Assembly (NCBI GenBank): GCA_026706845.1
Contig: JAPOXY010000169.1
Coordinates: 1-35,134, forward strand
Reading direction: 5' to 3'
Length of the DNA: 35,134 nucleotides
Source of the DNA: Gemmatimonadota bacterium
GTDB taxonomy: Bacteria; Latescibacterota; UBA2968
Below the pieces are notes generated by a model that saw only the letters and a list, made by a program, of their open reading frames with translations, was not told the DNA's origin and did no database searches. Below are positions 33,765 through 35,134 of the stretch, piece after piece (the first letter of the stretch is position 1; the number at the start of each line of letters is the position of its first letter). Position numbers and translations under genes: made by a program.

Positions 33765-34693
33765 TGCTCGTCCTCTCGGCGATATACGCGCAATTGCAGG
33801 GTCAATTCTTCGGCTGCGTCTTCGGCTTCCCACCGCCGCAAGGTCGCGCGATTCCGCAGTCTCACGCATATATAGGCGAGTAGCAAGAGCAAGGTGAGAT
33901 ACAGCCAGATCAAATCGGGCGAAAAGAGTAGTGTCATCAGACTGAATCGCGCCTGTACATCATCGCGCCATCGCCGTTCAAATTCGCGGGGCGTTTCGCC
34001 AGTTACGCGAAATAATGCGACTTCAAAGGGCGCGTCTGCTTCCAGTTCGGAGAGCATGACGACCACGGCATTGGGACCGCCCAAACGGATCAAAAACGAG
34101 ACTGCCAGCAAACTTTCCGTGTAAGCCAGATCGGCTTTTGCCGAGGGGAAAGAAAGGACTTCATCAATTTCGGAGAGCGGGATTAAGTTTTCCGAAAAGA
34201 CCGCGTAAAACACAGCCGCGCTTTGTCGCAAGCGCCACTCGTGCGACGCCCACATCGCCACGCCTTCGTGAAACCAGACGGGCACGCGTGATGGCGCGAT
34301 GGCGTGCAAAAATATATGGGCAAATTCGTGCCGCGCAACCTGTAGTAAGTTGTCGGCGCTGGCTTGTAGAACAATGGTGCGCGATTCGAGGAATGCAACC
34401 CCCGCGCTCCAGTGCGGCAATCGCCCGTGTGTCAATTCTCGAAAAACAGCTTCGTTCGGCGCGAGATAAACCGCTATGGGAATTTCGGGGGCGCCGCCCA
34501 GTTTGCGCCGGATTTCATTGCGCCCAATAAGGAGCGCGTTCAACAATTCCCCTGCCCGAACCGCATCGTTATGCGCGAGGTATAAGGCGAGGCCATCGCG
34601 TTCAAATTTGTGCCATTCTGTCGCGTTTGCTGCGGAAAAAGAAAAGAGGAGGAGAAAGCAGAGATACGAGATTTGGGTTGAACGGGCAGACAT
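33761..34693 (-). CDS. Membrane-anchored MA-type (gluzincin) metallopeptidase
   Basis: 310 residues. A signal peptide (ending SAANA) is followed by a zincin domain with HEFAH (H122, E123, H126) and a downstream Glu in WFHEG (E143), the Peptidase_MA pattern. A C-terminal membrane helix (DLIWLYLTLLLLLAYICV) and a short Arg-rich tail follow, so the catalytic part faces the periplasm. It lies between hflC, a protease regulator, and coaE. Function unknown; a quality-control role at the membrane is a guess. Confidence 0.87.
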   Translation of the reverse strand: MSARSTQISYLCFLLLFSFSAANATEWHKFERDGLALYLAHNDAVRAGELLNALLIGRNEIRRKLGGAPEIPIAVYLAPNEAVFRELTHGRLPHWSAGVAFLESRTIVLQASADNLLQVARHEFAHIFLHAIAPSRVPVWFHEGVAMWASHEWRLRQSAAVFYAVFSENLIPLSEIDEVLSFPSAKADLAYTESLLAVSFLIRLGGPNAVVVMLSELEADAPFEVALFRVTGETPREFERRWRDDVQARFSLMTLLFSPDLIWLYLTLLLLLAYICVRLRNRATLRRWEAEDAAEELTLQLRVYRREDEQ

Positions 34694-34753
34694 GGGGTTG
34701 CCTCTGCGTTGAGGCGTAGCCTACACTCAAATTCAGGGCGATGGGGTACAGAC

Positions 34754-34775
34754 GGGACGGCACATGGGCCGTCCC
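34754..34775. repeat. Palindromic hairpin between hflC and the peptidase gene
   Basis: GGGACGGC (34754-34761), six bases and GCCGTCCC (34768-34775) form an 8-bp perfect stem. No T-run follows on the minus strand, so it is not a clear terminator for hflC; it resembles repetitive extragenic palindromes. Copies elsewhere in the genome would settle this. Confidence 0.5.
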
Positions 34776-34787
34776 TTACAACCATTT

Positions 34788-35134
34788 TTACCGTGGACGC
34801 TTTTTAGTCAGGTACTTGAAGAAGTCGCTGGTGGGAGGCATCACGACGGTTGTTCCTTCGCCCAGGGTTTTTTCATAGGCTTCGAGGGTGCGCCAGAATT
34901 GAAAAAAGCGAGGGTCTTGTTCAAAGGCATCGGCATAGATACGCAATGCTTCGGCATCGCCTTCACCGCGAATTAGCTGCGATTTTTGCAGGGCTTCGGA
35001 TTTGAGTCGCGCAACTTCAAGGTCGGTTTCCGCGCGAATTTTCAGAGCCGCTTCTTCGCCCTCGGCGCGGTATTCTTTGGCTTGCCGATCGCGCTCGGCA
35101 CGCATGCGTTCAAATACGTTGTTTTTGTTTTCCC
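34788..35134 (-). CDS. hflC: HflC-like SPFH/prohibitin protein, C-terminal part only
   Basis: The gene enters from the right edge; 115 codons are visible. ERMRAERDRQAKEYRAEGEEA, followed by the helical stretch ending RGEGDAEALRIYADAF, is typical of the C-terminal region of HflC. HflC with HflK forms a membrane complex that regulates the FtsH protease. hflK would be expected just beyond the right edge. Confidence 0.9.
   Translation of the reverse strand, partial: ENKNNVFERMRAERDRQAKEYRAEGEEAALKIRAETDLEVARLKSEALQKSQLIRGEGDAEALRIYADAFEQDPRFFQFWRTLEAYEKTLGEGTTVVMPPTSDFFKYLTKKRPR

Noticed and set aside
33766-33869. Longer coaE start
   Set aside because: It would add Arg-rich residues inside the upstream peptidase gene, while the GTG in the GTGA overlap has a good ribosome site and gives the family length.
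1-35134. CRISPR arrays, tRNA or rRNA genes, transposases, attachment sites
   Set aside because: None seen on reading both strands; the two direct repeats are tandem pairs inside genes, not arrays.

Overview
The window looks like chromosomal DNA from an uncultivated bacterium of the FCB/Latescibacterota–Poribacteria type. This is an inference from gene content: a GWxTD-domain protein, a DUF5916-type outer-membrane protein, a one-way sulfatase, several phytanoyl-CoA-dioxygenase-like (PhyH) enzymes, a sugar-isomerase-like TIM barrel and a two-subunit glycine dehydrogenase (GcvPA/GcvPB). No rRNA, tRNA, CRISPR array or transposase is visible.

Region 1 (about 1-7250) is visibly AT-richer than the rest and is one leftward gene set. 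In order of transcription it holds a receiver-AraC regulator whose phosphoacceptor Asp is Glu, an HlyD-type adaptor, an ABC exporter, a 142-residue protein of unknown family, a TPR protein, a CPBP membrane protease and a subtilisin-like protease cut by the left edge. The adaptor/exporter plus two proteases plus a small unknown protein resembles the layout of peptide maturation and export loci. Upstream there is an exact sigma-54 promoter (TGGCAC-N5-TTGCA). Two GAACA-N3-TGTTC dyads lie 31 bp apart at about -133 and -164, where sigma-54 enhancers normally sit. A rightward TTGACA promoter beside the dyads leads, about 80 nt later, into a clean intrinsic terminator, so a small RNA is likely. This region is the best candidate for an undescribed system.

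Region 2 (7280-11468) is a leftward carbohydrate-type ABC importer with two permeases and two different ATPases but no solute-binding protein, preceded by a small Cys-containing protein.

Region 3 (11561-19740) is a series of mostly single genes: a YchF-like protein with degenerate P-loop and G3, an aldo/keto reductase, a bifunctional-nuclease/UVR protein, a TIM-barrel isomerase-like protein, an orphan peptide-type binding lipoprotein, a redoxin-2OG-oxygenase fusion, an M42 aminopeptidase and an SRPBCC protein ending in a palindromic terminator.

Region 4 (19744-30366) holds the DUF5916 protein, a secreted beta-rich protein, a sulfatase, five PhyH-type oxygenases and a GWxTD protein. Two of these genes, the DUF5916 gene and one PhyH gene, are broken in the same way: short direct duplications (offsets 62 and 56 bp) shift the frame, and removing the extra copy restores one open frame in each case. 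The similar sizes suggest either a common mutational process or an assembly artefact.

Region 5 (30395-35134) is a tightly overlapping leftward operon: hflC (cut by the right edge), a membrane-anchored MA-type metallopeptidase, coaE, gcvPA, gcvPB and probably the PhyH gene at 29548-30366.
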